Assembly: GCF_030435705.1 (NCBI RefSeq)
Contig: NZ_CP129381.1
Coordinates: 372,001-436,000 of the forward strand
DNA: 64,000 nt
Direction: 5' to 3'
Source of the DNA: Rhizobium sp. SSA_523
GTDB lineage: Bacteria > Pseudomonadota > Alphaproteobacteria > Rhizobiales > Rhizobiaceae
Below are positions 8,537 to 17,722 of the stretch, in pieces. The notes under the pieces are model-generated. The model ran no database searches. It was not told the DNA's origin and saw only the letters and a list, made by a program, of their open reading frames with translations. The position numbers and the translations under genes are program-made. Within the stretch, counting starts at the first letter, position 1, and each line of letters begins with the position of its first letter.

Positions 8537-8556
8537 CCGTCTCACTAGTGAGACGG
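8537..8556. promoter_or_regulatory. Perfect 20-bp palindrome, TetR-type operator candidate
   Basis: CCGTCTCACTAGTGAGACGG is fully self-complementary with no spacer, about 165 bp upstream of the SRPBCC gene. Gap-free palindromes with a CTCACTAGTGAG-like core are typical of TetR/AcrR operators. No TetR gene is in the window. It could also act as a hairpin at the 3' end of the leftward epoxide-hydrolase-like gene, but no U-run follows. Confidence 0.5.
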
Positions 8557-8628
8557 TTGCGTCAGGCCGCCCTTCGGCGGAACAGGCGGCCATCGGTAAT
8601 CATGCAGCGGAGGGGGAGCAGCGAGGCG

Positions 8629-9018
8629 TCACCGCCTGATCTGGTTAAGCTGCCGATCGAAGTCGGAAGCGTCGAAATAATCCCGCCATACTGTTATCTT
8701 TTCGCCATCGACGGTCAGGGTGCCCATGACCGGCAGGGTAATCCGGCCGCCGCTTTCATGAGTGAAGATATCGATCCGCTCATTCAGAACGACATCGCCC
8801 GAAGCGGCCATGTGAACGACCCGCCAATCCACGGTAAAGCTCTTGCCGACCCCGAAATCGGCGTGAAATTTTCGGACATTGTCGCGGCCGACAATGTCGG
8901 GGAAGGGGACATTGTCGTAAAGGACGTCGTCGGACAGCATGCCGAGAGCCTCTTCGATGCGATTGGCGCTCCAGTGGTCAAAGAACGTCCGGGCAATGTC
9001 TAAAGGGGTAGGGGACAT
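8629..9018 (-). CDS. Limonene-1,2-epoxide hydrolase-like / SnoaL-fold protein
   Basis: 129 residues with the NTF2-like alpha+beta fold. The order LYDNVPFPDIVG, NERIDIF and VWRDYFD matches the limonene-epoxide-hydrolase branch, where a Tyr/Asn pair and an Asp-Arg-Asp set position water for epoxide opening; the Arg and both Asp appear present. Hydrolase activity is therefore plausible but not certain, because many SnoaL-like proteins keep part of the pattern. The ATG at 9018 has AGGATC upstream. It sits 43 bp downstream of a Rossmann reductase and an SDR on the same strand, probably one operon controlled by the divergent LysR at 10554. Confidence 0.7.
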   Translation of the reverse strand: MSPTPLDIARTFFDHWSANRIEEALGMLSDDVLYDNVPFPDIVGRDNVRKFHADFGVGKSFTVDWRVVHMAASGDVVLNERIDIFTHESGGRITLPVMGTLTVDGEKITVWRDYFDASDFDRQLNQIRR

Positions 9019-9061
9019 GATCTGGATCCTTGATAGGTGAAGGGGAGGGATGTGACGGCGC

Positions 9062-9664
9062 CTAGCCGATCCTGATGAGATTGAGCCCTGGCAGGGGGCC
9101 ACCCGGAAACTGTACAAGGCGCGCGCCGAGCGACAGATCGCCGAGATCGAGTGCGAAGAAGCCGAGCCTTTCGATGATCCGGCCAACCTCCGCTTTGGCA
9201 CTGCCGTCGTCACCGGAGAAGAACAGCACCCGCTTGCCGCCATGGCTGGAGGGATCGCCGGCGACCAGATGCGGCTGAAGGTGATTGAAGGCTTTCACCA
9301 CGCGCGCTCCCGGGACCAGGTCGACAAAAACCTCCGAGGAGCTGCGTCCCTTCAGATTGGCTGGCTTGAAGAGCGGGGCCTCGATCGGATTATTGGCATC
9401 GATGACGATCCTGCCGCCGAAATTCGGAAGTCCTGCCAGCGCCACCGGCAGCTTGGACCAGTTGACGGCAACGATCACGATGTCCTTCGATGCTGCCTCC
9501 TCCCGTGTGCCGGCCGTGATGACAGGACCGAGGGCGCTGACGACATCCTTCAGGCTTTCCGGCCCCCTGCTGTTGGACAGGGTTGCCGGAATATTGTTGC
9601 GGGCCAAGGCCGTTGCGATAGCCGTGCCGATCTGGCCGGCGCCGATGATTCCGATGCTGGGCAT
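9062..9664 (-). CDS. NADPH-dependent F420 reductase-like Rossmann protein
   Basis: 200 residues with an N-terminal dinucleotide fingerprint (IGIIGAGQIGTAIATAL, residues 4-20), the second strand AVNWSKL and the VIDANNP motif, followed by the VVKAFNHL segment. This is the NADP-binding F420-reductase-like family; in Proteobacteria, which generally lack the F420 partner, the true substrate is usually unknown. A GGAG ribosome site precedes the ATG. It lies 29 bp after an SDR gene and before the epoxide-hydrolase-like gene, so it is part of a small redox operon. Confidence 0.82.
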   Translation of the reverse strand: MPSIGIIGAGQIGTAIATALARNNIPATLSNSRGPESLKDVVSALGPVITAGTREEAASKDIVIVAVNWSKLPVALAGLPNFGGRIVIDANNPIEAPLFKPANLKGRSSSEVFVDLVPGARVVKAFNHLQPHLVAGDPSSHGGKRVLFFSGDDGSAKAEVGRIIERLGFFALDLGDLSLGARLVQFPGGPLPGLNLIRIG

Positions 9665-9693
9665 GTGTCTTCTCCAGGATGTCCAATGGGTGT

Positions 9694-10446
9694 TCAGGCT
9701 GTCAGGCCGCCATCGGCGATGATGTCTGCGCCGGTGATGAAGGCGGCTTCCGGGCCGGCGAGAAAGGCGACGAGGCTGGCAATCTCGCTGGGCTGTCCGT
9801 ACCGTCCGATCGCCATTCCCGCACCGACAAGCTCTGCGACCGGACCATTTGCCGGGTTCATGTCGGTGTCGGTTGGTCCCGGATGGACGGTGTTGACGGT
9901 GATTCCGCGTGGGCCCAGATCGCGGGCAAGGCTGCGATTGAAGCCGGCGACCGCGCCCTTGGTCAGCGTATAGACCGATGCAGTGGGAAAGGCGGCATAA
10001 CGGGTCATGGATGAGCCGATGTGGATGATGCGGCCGCCGGACGTCATGTGACGGGCAGCCTGCTGCGTGGCAACGAAGACCCCGGTGACATTGACGGCAA
10101 GCATCCGCTCATAATCTTCGAATTTGTAGTCGTCGATGGGTGCATTGATCGCGATGCCGGCATTGTTAACCAGGATGTCCAGCCGGCCGAAGTGCTCCGC
10201 TGCCTGCGTGACAGCCGCCCGGACGGCCTCGGGATCGCCGGCATCTGCCTTGATGGCCAGTGCCTGGCCACCTCTGGCAGTAATCGCCGAAACGACGCTT
10301 TGCGCCTGATCGGCGGAGGCACTGTAGGTGATCGCCACCGCCGCGCCTTCGGCGGCCAGGCGCTGCGCGATAGACGCACCGATCGAGCGTGATCCGCCTG
10401 TCACCAAAGCTGCTTTTCTCAAAAGTGTCTTGCCTGTCTGCACCAT
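9694..10446 (-). CDS. SDR family oxidoreductase
   Basis: About 250 residues. TGGSRSIG cofactor loop near residue 16, NNAGIAIN, the catalytic Ser region (HIGSS), YxxxK (YTLTK) and the terminal ADIIADGG segment are all intact. The ATG at 10446 has GGAG 8 nt upstream; an in-frame GTG at 10455 touches that site and is less likely. It heads a leftward operon with the Rossmann reductase and the epoxide-hydrolase-like gene. The divergent LysR at 10554 and the LysR box between them suggest inducible control. The carbonyl substrate is unknown. Confidence 0.88.
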   Translation of the reverse strand: MVQTGKTLLRKAALVTGGSRSIGASIAQRLAAEGAAVAITYSASADQAQSVVSAITARGGQALAIKADAGDPEAVRAAVTQAAEHFGRLDILVNNAGIAINAPIDDYKFEDYERMLAVNVTGVFVATQQAARHMTSGGRIIHIGSSMTRYAAFPTASVYTLTKGAVAGFNRSLARDLGPRGITVNTVHPGPTDTDMNPANGPVAELVGAGMAIGRYGQPSEIASLVAFLAGPEAAFITGADIIADGGLTA

Positions 10447-10509
10447 CGTCTTCACTCCATGTCGTTCGATGGGCTGAAGATGGCGTATTCATTCCTCCTT
10501 GATTAGCTG

Positions 10510-10524
10510 CTTACCTCTTGTAAG
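10510..10524. promoter_or_regulatory. LysR box (T-N11-A) between SDR and LysR genes
   Basis: CTTACCTCTTGTAAG has exact 5-bp arms and contains TTACCTCTTGTAA, a textbook T-N11-A LysR recognition pattern. It is centred in the divergent promoter region and followed by an AT-rich stretch. It is probably bound by the LysR protein encoded 30 bp downstream. Confidence 0.55.
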
Positions 10525-10553
10525 ATTTTAAAAGAAAATTTGAAGGGCAGGGT

Positions 10554-11483
10554 ATGGAAACGCTCGCCAATCTGGAATGCTTCGTCCGCAGTGCCGAATG
10601 CGGCAGTTTTTCCGAGGCAGCCCGTCGTCTGTCGCTTACACCGGCCGCTGTCAGCCGGAATGTCGCCGTGCTCGAGCAAAATCTCGGCCTGCGGCTCTTC
10701 CATCGCTCCACCCGCAGGCTGACGCTGACGGAGGCGGGCGAGACGTTCCGGAGCTCCATTGCCGATCATCTGGAAGAGCTCCAGATCGCAATCGCTCATG
10801 CGTCGACGACCGTCGGCGAACCGGCCGGCACGCTGAAGGTCAGCCTGCCTCCGACCTTTGGTGTCACGCATATCCTGCCGCTCCTGCCGGGCTTTCTGGC
10901 GCGCTATCCGCATGTGCGGCCGGAGTGGCATTTCGAGAACCGTCAGGTGGACCTAGTCGCTGAAGGCTATGACGCTGCGATAGGCGGCGGGATAGAGCTT
11001 CTGCCGGGGCTGATCTCGCGCGCATTGGCGCCCGCCCACATCGTTCCGGTGGCCTCGCCGGATTATATGGCAAGGCAGACGCCGCCGGTCGATCCATCCG
11101 GATTGCAGGCATTGAACGGCATCGTGATGCGTTCCCTGCGGACCGGCCGCATCCGTCACTGGACCATGCGCAATGCGGGCGGTGACGAGATGCCCGCTCC
11201 CCTTTCCGAAACCATTGTGGTCAACGACCCGAACGCCATGCAGGAAGCCGCTCTTTTGGGCCTGGGCGTTGCCATGCTCGCGACTGCCGATGCGCTGGCG
11301 GCGCTGGAGACAGGCCGATTGGTGCGGCTCATCCCGCGATGGTATGCCGATGCCGGCGCCATCTCCATCTATTACGGATCCCGAACCCTGGTCCCGGCCA
11401 AGACGCGCGTTTTCGTGGACTGGGTCGCCGCCGCCTTCAAGGACCAGAGACTGGCGGAGCGCTTCGCCGCGAGTTTGCACTGA
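10554..11483 (+). CDS. LysR family transcriptional regulator
   Basis: 309 residues: N-terminal winged helix (FSEAARRLSLTPAAVSRNVAVLE, then GLRLFHRSTRRLTLTEAG) and an effector domain. An AGGG-containing ribosome site precedes the ATG. It diverges from the SDR / Rossmann reductase / epoxide-hydrolase-like operon, with a LysR box between them, so it is the likely regulator of that operon. Confidence 0.9.
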   Translation: METLANLECFVRSAECGSFSEAARRLSLTPAAVSRNVAVLEQNLGLRLFHRSTRRLTLTEAGETFRSSIADHLEELQIAIAHASTTVGEPAGTLKVSLPPTFGVTHILPLLPGFLARYPHVRPEWHFENRQVDLVAEGYDAAIGGGIELLPGLISRALAPAHIVPVASPDYMARQTPPVDPSGLQALNGIVMRSLRTGRIRHWTMRNAGGDEMPAPLSETIVVNDPNAMQEAALLGLGVAMLATADALAALETGRLVRLIPRWYADAGAISIYYGSRTLVPAKTRVFVDWVAAAFKDQRLAERFAASLH

Positions 11484-11490
11484 GAGTTCT

Positions 11491-11511
11491 GACAGTCCAA
11501 ATTTGGCTGTC
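11491..11511. terminator. Hairpin between convergent LysR and ABC genes
   Basis: GACAG and CTGTC arms flank the palindrome CCAAATTTGG, with one bulged base. It fills the 30-bp gap between two convergent stop codons and could stop transcription from both sides. There is no clear U-run. Confidence 0.35.
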
Positions 11512-11513
11512 GT

Positions 11514-13364
11514 TCAGATCTTCTCCGGGATGAAGCCGGCGGTCTGACGTTTCCAGAGGCTGCCAAATAGGCCGTCCTGCTCGACGAGCTCGGCCGGCTT
11601 GCCCTGTTGGACGATGCGCCCCTGGTCGAGCACGATGATACGGTCCATGCTCGCAATGGTCGAGAGCCGATGGGCAATGGCGATGACGGTGCGGCCCTGC
11701 ATCACCATATCGAGTTTTTGCTGGATGGCCGCCTCTGACTGGCTGTCGAGCGCAGAGGTCGCTTCGTCAAGAATGAGGATCGGCGCGTTCTTCAACAGGA
11801 CGCGGGCAATGGCGACGCGCTGCCGCTGGCCACCCGACAATTTGATGCCGCGATCGCCGACGAAGGCCTGGTATCCGGTGCGGCCCTCGCTATCTGAGAG
11901 ATCGGCAATGAAGCTATCGGCCGCCGCCATTTCCGCCGCCGATTCAACCTCCTGGCGGGTCGCCTCCGGCCGGCCATAGCGGATATTGTCGCCGACGGAG
12001 CGGTGCAGTAGCGAGACATCCTGCGCAATCACGCCGATCGCGCGTCGGAGGCTCGCCTGCGTAACCGACCGGATATCCTGGCCATCGATCAGGATTCCAC
12101 CCCCCTGAATGTCGTAGAAGCGTAAGAGGAGGTTTGCGAGCGTTGTCTTTCCCGCCCCAGAGAGGCCGACAAGACCGACCCTCTCACCCGGTCCGACCGT
12201 TAGCGACAGATCCTCAAAGACCGGTCTGCCATTCCTGTAGGCGAAACGGATCTTGTCGAAGCGGATCTCCCCGCCTTCGATCCTGAGATCCGCCGCATCC
12301 GTCTTGTCCGTGATCGTCGGCGGGGTGGCCAGAACCGGCATGGCATCCTTGATGGTGCCAATGGCCTGGAAGATCTGCTGGCCCATCTGCAGAAAGGTGA
12401 AGACCTGGGTGGACAGGCGCTGGAGAATATAGACGGCGCCCACGAATTCGCCGATCGACAGGAAGCCTTTGACGAGACCGGAGAAGCCGATCGACAGCAT
12501 TGTCAGCCACAAGATCACGTTGAGCAGGACGACGATCGCCTCGGAGGTGCGATAGATACGCTGTTCGCTGTGCTGCGTCTGTACGGCAGTCTGGATCGTG
12601 TGGCGGATGGTGCCGGCCTCGCTGTCTTCGGCAGCGAATTGCTTGATCATCTGCATATTGGTGTAGAGATCGGTGATGGCGCCGGAAACGAGGCTGCGCT
12701 GCCGGGCAGTGCGGCGCGAGCATTCGGCGAAAAGGGGTACGATTTTGACCGTGAAGGCGAGGTTGAGGGCGATCCAGACGATCACCGGCACGGCCAATTG
12801 CCAGGACAGGGCGCTGAGAAGCACCACCGAGCCGACCAGTTGCATCAGGAAGCGGGGAACGGACTGGAAAGCCGCGATGATCTGCTGCTGCACGGCGGAA
12901 GCGACCTGGGAAATCCGCGAGGCGACCTGGCCGGCGAAAAGCTCATGGAAAAAGGCGAGATCCTGTCTCTCCACCGCCTTGTGGCCCTGCCATTGAATGG
13001 CCGCCGGCATGGCAACGCCCAGCGTGTGGGATGTCAGGGTGTTGACCAGGAAGGACATGATCGGCAGGACGGGAAAGATCAGCAGGCCGAGACAGGCGAG
13101 AAGAGGCCATTGCTCTGCCAGGAAGGCGGGTGCGCCTTGCTCTGTCACTCCGTCCACGATGACCGACAATCCCCAGACGATCGACAGGTTGATGGCTTCG
13201 CTTGCCATGGAGCAAAGCGCCAGCGCAAGCAGCACGCCGCGAAACATGGAGATGAAATGCAGGAGGACGCTGCCGGGTCCCTTCGCGGGAAGCGGTCTGT
13301 AGGCGATCTCCAGCGGCCGGATCCAGGTTTCGAAGGGGCGATAGATGACATCGGAAATCGACAT
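11514..13364 (-). CDS. ABC transporter, fused permease-ATPase (exporter/MsbA type)
   Basis: Half-size exporter of about 616 residues with an N-terminal membrane domain (about 1-340, six helices) and a C-terminal ATPase. Walker A is GLSGAGKTT, the signature is [14 protein letters not shown], Walker B is ILILDEATSALD, and the H-loop is AIAHRLSTI. It would work as a homodimer in the inner membrane, exporting lipid, drug or peptide; the substrate is not evident. A GTG at 13370 and an ATG at 13364 are both possible starts. Neighbours (LysR on one side, a hybrid kinase on the other) give no clear functional link. Confidence 0.9.
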   Translation of the reverse strand: MSISDVIYRPFETWIRPLEIAYRPLPAKGPGSVLLHFISMFRGVLLALALCSMASEAINLSIVWGLSVIVDGVTEQGAPAFLAEQWPLLACLGLLIFPVLPIMSFLVNTLTSHTLGVAMPAAIQWQGHKAVERQDLAFFHELFAGQVASRISQVASAVQQQIIAAFQSVPRFLMQLVGSVVLLSALSWQLAVPVIVWIALNLAFTVKIVPLFAECSRRTARQRSLVSGAITDLYTNMQMIKQFAAEDSEAGTIRHTIQTAVQTQHSEQRIYRTSEAIVVLLNVILWLTMLSIGFSGLVKGFLSIGEFVGAVYILQRLSTQVFTFLQMGQQIFQAIGTIKDAMPVLATPPTITDKTDAADLRIEGGEIRFDKIRFAYRNGRPVFEDLSLTVGPGERVGLVGLSGAGKTTLANLLLRFYDIQGGGILIDGQDIRSVTQASLRRAIGVIAQDVSLLHRSVGDNIRYGRPEATRQEVESAAEMAAADSFIADLSDSEGRTGYQAFVGDRGIKLSGGQRQRVAIARVLLKNAPILILDEATSALDSQSEAAIQQKLDMVMQGRTVIAIAHRLSTIASMDRIIVLDQGRIVQQGKPAELVEQDGLFGSLWKRQTAGFIPEKI

Positions 13365-13543
13365 GGCCACTCGCAGAAAAGAAGAAGGGACGGCAAGAGA
13401 ACCCTACCGGCCCCTGACGTGCTTGTCTCAATCTGAAGTAGCAGTTTGGCCTTTTTCGGTCATCGCACCTTTTGCCGCCCGTGCCATGGTCCGGCAGTCG
13501 ATGACGCAGGTGCCGTCGCCCGGATGAGAGCGATAGCTCAGGA

Positions 13544-16180
13544 TCACATCGGTGCGGTTTCGCTGCCGATCATGTCTCTGACCCGCCTGCCAAAGGCATC
13601 GGCATCGAAGGGCTTCGTCATGATCTGCATACCCTGCTCGAGATGGCCGTGGTTGAGCACCGCGTTCTCGGCATAGCCCGTGACGAACAATATCTTGAGT
13701 TCGGGCCGAAGAACGCGTGCCGCATCCGCCACCTGGCGGCCGTTCATGCCATTCGGCAGTCCGACATCGGTGATCAGGAGGCAGATCTCGCTGTCGGATT
13801 GCAAGATGCTCATCGCCGAGGCGCCGTCATAGGCCTCCAGAACAGCGTAGCCGAGATCCTCCAGAATATCGACCGCCACCATGCGCACCAGCGGCTCGTC
13901 ATCGACCACGAGAACCGTCTGCTCGCCCGACGCAACGGGAGGATCAAGCACCGATTCAGGGGCATCCTCGGCAGGGGCATCGGCCAGGTGTCGCGGCAGG
14001 TAGATACACACCCTCGTGCCGTTTCCGACTTCGGAATGGATCCGCACCGAACCTCCCGACTGGCCGGCGAACCCATAGACCATAGAAAGGCCGAGCCCGG
14101 TTCCCTGGCCGAGCGGCTTGGTGGTGAAGAAGGGGTCGAAGGCCCGCGCCGCCACATCGGGGGGCATTCCGCTGCCGGTATCGCTGACGCAGAGCGACAC
14201 ATAATGCCCGGGCGACAGGCCCCGTTCGCGCGCAGCGCGATCGTCCAGCCAGCGGTTTTCGGTTTCGATCGTAAGCTTTCCGCCATCCGGCATGGCATCG
14301 CGTGCATTGATGCACAGGTTGAGAAGGGCATTTTCCAGCTGGCCGACATCGGCGAAGGTCGCCCACAGTCCTTCGCGCTCCGGGGCCTCCACCGTAACCG
14401 CCGGACCGACGCTTCGCGCAATCAGCTCCTGCATGCCCGCCACCAGACGGTTCAGGTCGATCGGCTTCGGCTCCAGCGTCTGGCGGCGCGAGAAGGCCAG
14501 CAAACGCTGGGTCAGTGCTGCCGCGCGCTTGACTGCGGATTGCGCGCTGTGAAGGTAACGATCGACATCAGCGAGCCGGCCTTGCGCCAGGCGGGTGTTC
14601 ATCAATTCCAGGCTTCCGCTGATGCCGGCGAGAATATTGTTGAAATCATGCGCCAGGCCGCCGGTCAGCTGACCCACCGCCTCCATTTTCTGAGAATGCC
14701 GCAGAGCCTCCTCAGCCTCTATGAGGGCCGAGGTTCTCTCGTGAATGCGGGCCTCCAGCGTCGCGTTGAGTTCGGCCAGTTCATCCGCCGTCCGCCGGAG
14801 ATTGGCCTCCGCCTGCACCCTTTGGATATGCGCCCAGGATCTCTCGGTCACTTCCCTGATGAGCGCCAGCTCCTCCGAGAACCAGATCCGCGGAACCCGG
14901 TCGTGGATCGCCATCAGCGCCGTCAGCTTGCCTTCCCGAACGAGCGGCATGCATATGGTGGCGGTGATCCCGATGTCCTGGAAGGTCTTCGCCTCTTCCG
15001 GAGCCAGTTCGGTGAGATTGTCGTTGATGATGAGGGGCAGGCCGGCGGTCAGGTTGGACACGGCAAGCGCGCCGAAGGCCGCAAGGCTGTAATGGCCGAC
15101 AATGGACGGCGAACCCTCCGCAGCCCAGTCGCCGCGGATGGTGAAACCGTCCTCGTCCTCGTCCATGTCGGCGTAAGCGCAGTTGGAAAGGGACAAATGC
15201 TCCCCGACCATCCGCGTGGTGATGGCCAGTATCGCATCCGCGTCGCGGCTCCTGCCGGTTTCTCGCGCAAGGTCATCAAGAAAGCGGAGGCGGGTCTCCG
15301 ACTGGCGCAGCGCCGCCTCGCCACGTGTGCGTTCCGTCACATCGGATCCGGATACGAATATGCGGGTGACCTCACCGGCCTCGTTCATGATCGGCTGGTA
15401 GACGAAGTCGAGGAAAAGCTCTTCCTCCGGACGGTTCGGTCGCGGGCGCGACAGGTAGCGCCGGGCGGTTGCGGAGAAGGGTTTGCCGGTGCGACAAATC
15501 TCCTCCAGAAGATCGATATAGCCTTGCTCGATGGCCTCCGGAAGCGCCGCACTGATGCTTTTTCCGACAACGTCGCGATCGCCGATCAGCCGGATGAAGG
15601 AGGGGTTGGCGTATTCGATGAAGAAGCCGGGCACGCTGAGCGTCATCATGAAGCCCGGGGCATTGTCGAACATGGCACGATAGCGTTCGCTCTCGCTGGC
15701 GATGCGCTGACGACCGCGAACGGCTTCCGTCGTCTCGATCACCGTATCGATCATTCCAAGCACGACACCGTTTTCATCACGGATCGAGCTGTAACAGAAG
15801 GTGAAATAGGCGGTTTCCGTATATCCGTGCCGGGTGGTCTCGACGGGGAAGTCTTCATGATAGACGGCCTTGCCGGACATGGCTTGCCTGCAGATCGGCT
15901 CCAGGGCCTCCCAGGTCTCCGCCCAGGTTACCCTTAGCGGCTGCCCAAGCGCCTCCGGCTTTGTCCCCAATATCGGCAGATAGCCGTCATTATAGATCGC
16001 GATCAGATCGGGACCCCAGAAGAGACATTGGGGGAATCGCGAGGCCACCATGGCATCGACGGTGATGAGAAGTGCGGGCGGCCAGGATTCAAGAGGACCG
16101 AGAGCGGTCCTCTCCCATGGAAAGGACCGGATCCGATCGGCCATCACCCCCGGGGAGGAGGGAAAATTCGAAAGATTCAT
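13544..16180 (-). CDS. Hybrid sensor histidine kinase (PAS-PAS-GAF-HisKA-HATPase-REC)
   Basis: 878 residues without membrane segments, so probably a cytosolic sensor. Order: PAS (about 40-150), PAS (about 165-285), GAF (about 300-450), a short coiled coil, HisKA with the H-box GGLAHDFNNILAG (His511), a catalytic ATPase domain with N-box (NLCINARDAM) and G-boxes (DTGSGMPP, GTGLGLSMVYGF), and a C-terminal receiver with LLITDVGLPNG (Asp805) and the Lys of MTKPFD. All phosphotransfer residues are present. No response regulator or Hpt gene is adjacent, so the pathway is orphan here. The ATG at 16180 has a weak ribosome site; an internal ATG 12 codons later is an alternative. Confidence 0.92.
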   Translation of the reverse strand: MNLSNFPSSPGVMADRIRSFPWERTALGPLESWPPALLITVDAMVASRFPQCLFWGPDLIAIYNDGYLPILGTKPEALGQPLRVTWAETWEALEPICRQAMSGKAVYHEDFPVETTRHGYTETAYFTFCYSSIRDENGVVLGMIDTVIETTEAVRGRQRIASESERYRAMFDNAPGFMMTLSVPGFFIEYANPSFIRLIGDRDVVGKSISAALPEAIEQGYIDLLEEICRTGKPFSATARRYLSRPRPNRPEEELFLDFVYQPIMNEAGEVTRIFVSGSDVTERTRGEAALRQSETRLRFLDDLARETGRSRDADAILAITTRMVGEHLSLSNCAYADMDEDEDGFTIRGDWAAEGSPSIVGHYSLAAFGALAVSNLTAGLPLIINDNLTELAPEEAKTFQDIGITATICMPLVREGKLTALMAIHDRVPRIWFSEELALIREVTERSWAHIQRVQAEANLRRTADELAELNATLEARIHERTSALIEAEEALRHSQKMEAVGQLTGGLAHDFNNILAGISGSLELMNTRLAQGRLADVDRYLHSAQSAVKRAAALTQRLLAFSRRQTLEPKPIDLNRLVAGMQELIARSVGPAVTVEAPEREGLWATFADVGQLENALLNLCINARDAMPDGGKLTIETENRWLDDRAARERGLSPGHYVSLCVSDTGSGMPPDVAARAFDPFFTTKPLGQGTGLGLSMVYGFAGQSGGSVRIHSEVGNGTRVCIYLPRHLADAPAEDAPESVLDPPVASGEQTVLVVDDEPLVRMVAVDILEDLGYAVLEAYDGASAMSILQSDSEICLLITDVGLPNGMNGRQVADAARVLRPELKILFVTGYAENAVLNHGHLEQGMQIMTKPFDADAFGRRVRDMIGSETAPM

Positions 16181-16360
16181 GAAGCACGGCCCGCGATTGA
16201 CACGGTAGATCTAGTGGAGACACAGCCGTTTGGGAACTGCGGCACCGTGCGAATTCCCTGCTTGTACGGTAGCGTTGGTTGCTTGCGGCGAAAATCTGAA
16301 ATCCCCTTCATTTCAAGGTGCCGGCGTTGAAGCACCGGCACCCGTCGGCCGGTTCCGCTC

Positions 16361-17119
16361 TCAGGCGACCGGATACCCCGCTTCCGCAAACCAACGCCGC
16401 GCATCGGCGCCGGCGGCAATCTTCATCGGCTGGTCCGGCTGCGTCACCGCATGCCAGACGGCCTCGGCCACGTCGGCTGCCGTCGTGAATTCGGTGCCGG
16501 AGCGGAGCCCAGCGATATAGCCCTGAACGAAATCCCGGTAAGGCTCAGGGATGTCCATCCCCATCCGGCTCACCGCATTCTTGCCGAAGCTCGTCGTGGG
16601 TGCCGAGCCGGGCATGACCAGCCGGACGCGGATATTGAAGAGCGCGGCTTCGAGAGCGAGGCTTTCGGTGAAGGCATTCAAAGCGGCTTTGCTGGCACTG
16701 TAGAGCGACAGCGCGGGCAAGGGCTTGACGGTGACGCTGGAGCTGACATTGACGATGACGCCGGAACCGCGCATCCGCATCTGCGGCATGACGGCCTTCG
16801 TCACGGCCACGGCCCCCAGCACATTGGTCTCGAACAATTCGCGGGCCTTCGACAGTTGCGAGCCTTCGAGCACGTTCAGCATGCCGACGCCCGCATTATT
16901 GACCAGAGCATCCAGCGGTCCGCACGCCTCGATCGCCCTGCTGATGCTCTCCTCGCGGGTCACGTCCAGCTCTGCCACGGTCAGCCGATCGCTTGCGGGA
17001 AAGAGGTCGCGGCGCGGGCTGCGCATGGTTGCAACCACCTCCCAACCTTCTGACAGGAACATCTGCGCAATGGCAAGGCCGAACCCTGATGAGCAGCCGG
17101 TGATGAGAATTCTTGGCAC
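16361..17119 (-). CDS. SDR family oxidoreductase (classical, atypical loop)
   Basis: 252 residues from a GTG start at 17119, chosen because AAGGAG lies 7 nt upstream; the ATG nearer that site is in another frame. The cofactor loop is TGCSSGFG, followed by NNAGVGML, VSSSVTV and the catalytic YSASK. The TGCSSGFG variant is common in SDRs related to retinol or ketosteroid dehydrogenases. The substrate is unknown. The next gene on the other strand is an aldo/keto reductase remnant. Confidence 0.87.
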   Translation of the reverse strand: MPRILITGCSSGFGLAIAQMFLSEGWEVVATMRSPRRDLFPASDRLTVAELDVTREESISRAIEACGPLDALVNNAGVGMLNVLEGSQLSKARELFETNVLGAVAVTKAVMPQMRMRGSGVIVNVSSSVTVKPLPALSLYSASKAALNAFTESLALEAALFNIRVRLVMPGSAPTTSFGKNAVSRMGMDIPEPYRDFVQGYIAGLRSGTEFTTAADVAEAVWHAVTQPDQPMKIAAGADARRWFAEAGYPVA

Positions 17120-17276
17120 GGGACATCTCCTTGTGAGTGGGTGATGACGCGCAAGATGCTGCGGTTTCTCAAGCCATTCCATTCTCCGGGGTCCGCATTC
17201 GTTTCGCCATCGTCCAGCTTTCCGACGGAAGCTTCACCGCACAGCGCCCGCACGGTCGCCGCACTTACTCCGAGGC

Positions 17277-17603
17277 ATGGAGGTTCAATTTTTTGCCTGG
17301 TCCAGCCAGGGGCGGGGCTTTTTCACGGATCGGCTGGATCGTGACGGAGGAGATCATGGGGAGCTTTCCCGCACCTGGTTGTCCGAGCGGAATTTCGAGC
17401 GCCGCAGCAGGGCGATCGCGCTGGCGCAGATGCTGAAATGCCAGCCGATCCAGGTTGCGCTGGCCTATGTCCTTGCGCAGCCCTTTCCCGTGATCCCGCT
17501 GATCGGGCCGCGAGTGATCGCGGAACTGGAGCAAAGCCTGCAGGCGGTGGATATCGCCTTGAGGCCTGAGCAGATCCAGTGGCTCGAAGCAGGCGACGTC
17601 TGA
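17277..17603 (+). pseudogene. Aldo/keto reductase C-terminal remnant
   Basis: A 108-codon open frame that aligns only with the last third of an aldo/keto reductase: FFAWSSQGRGFFTDR (barrel strand before the cofactor loop), QPIQVALAYVLAQPFPVIPLIGPR (cofactor-binding helix and loop) and the terminal helix RPEQIQWLEAGDV. The first two thirds, including the Asp-Tyr-Lys-His catalytic set, are absent, and upstream sequence in the same frame is not family-like. No ribosome site supports the first ATG. It is best read as a decayed gene left after a deletion, with inactive product if made. Confidence 0.7.
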
Positions 17604-17722
17604 CCATGAAAAACGGTGCCCTCGTCATACTGTACGGTCGCCGCTTCCGCATGAGCGACATCGTCCAGTGCCGTATTTGCCGCCTCGCCAGGCTTGCCAG
17701 ACGAGAGGCCCGGTTTTGACCC

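Noticed and set aside
13643..15937. A plus-strand open frame of 764 codons opposite the hybrid histidine kinase
   Set aside because: No recognisable domain; rich in Arg, Gln, His and Asp as antisense frames usually are. The kinase on the minus strand has all expected motifs.
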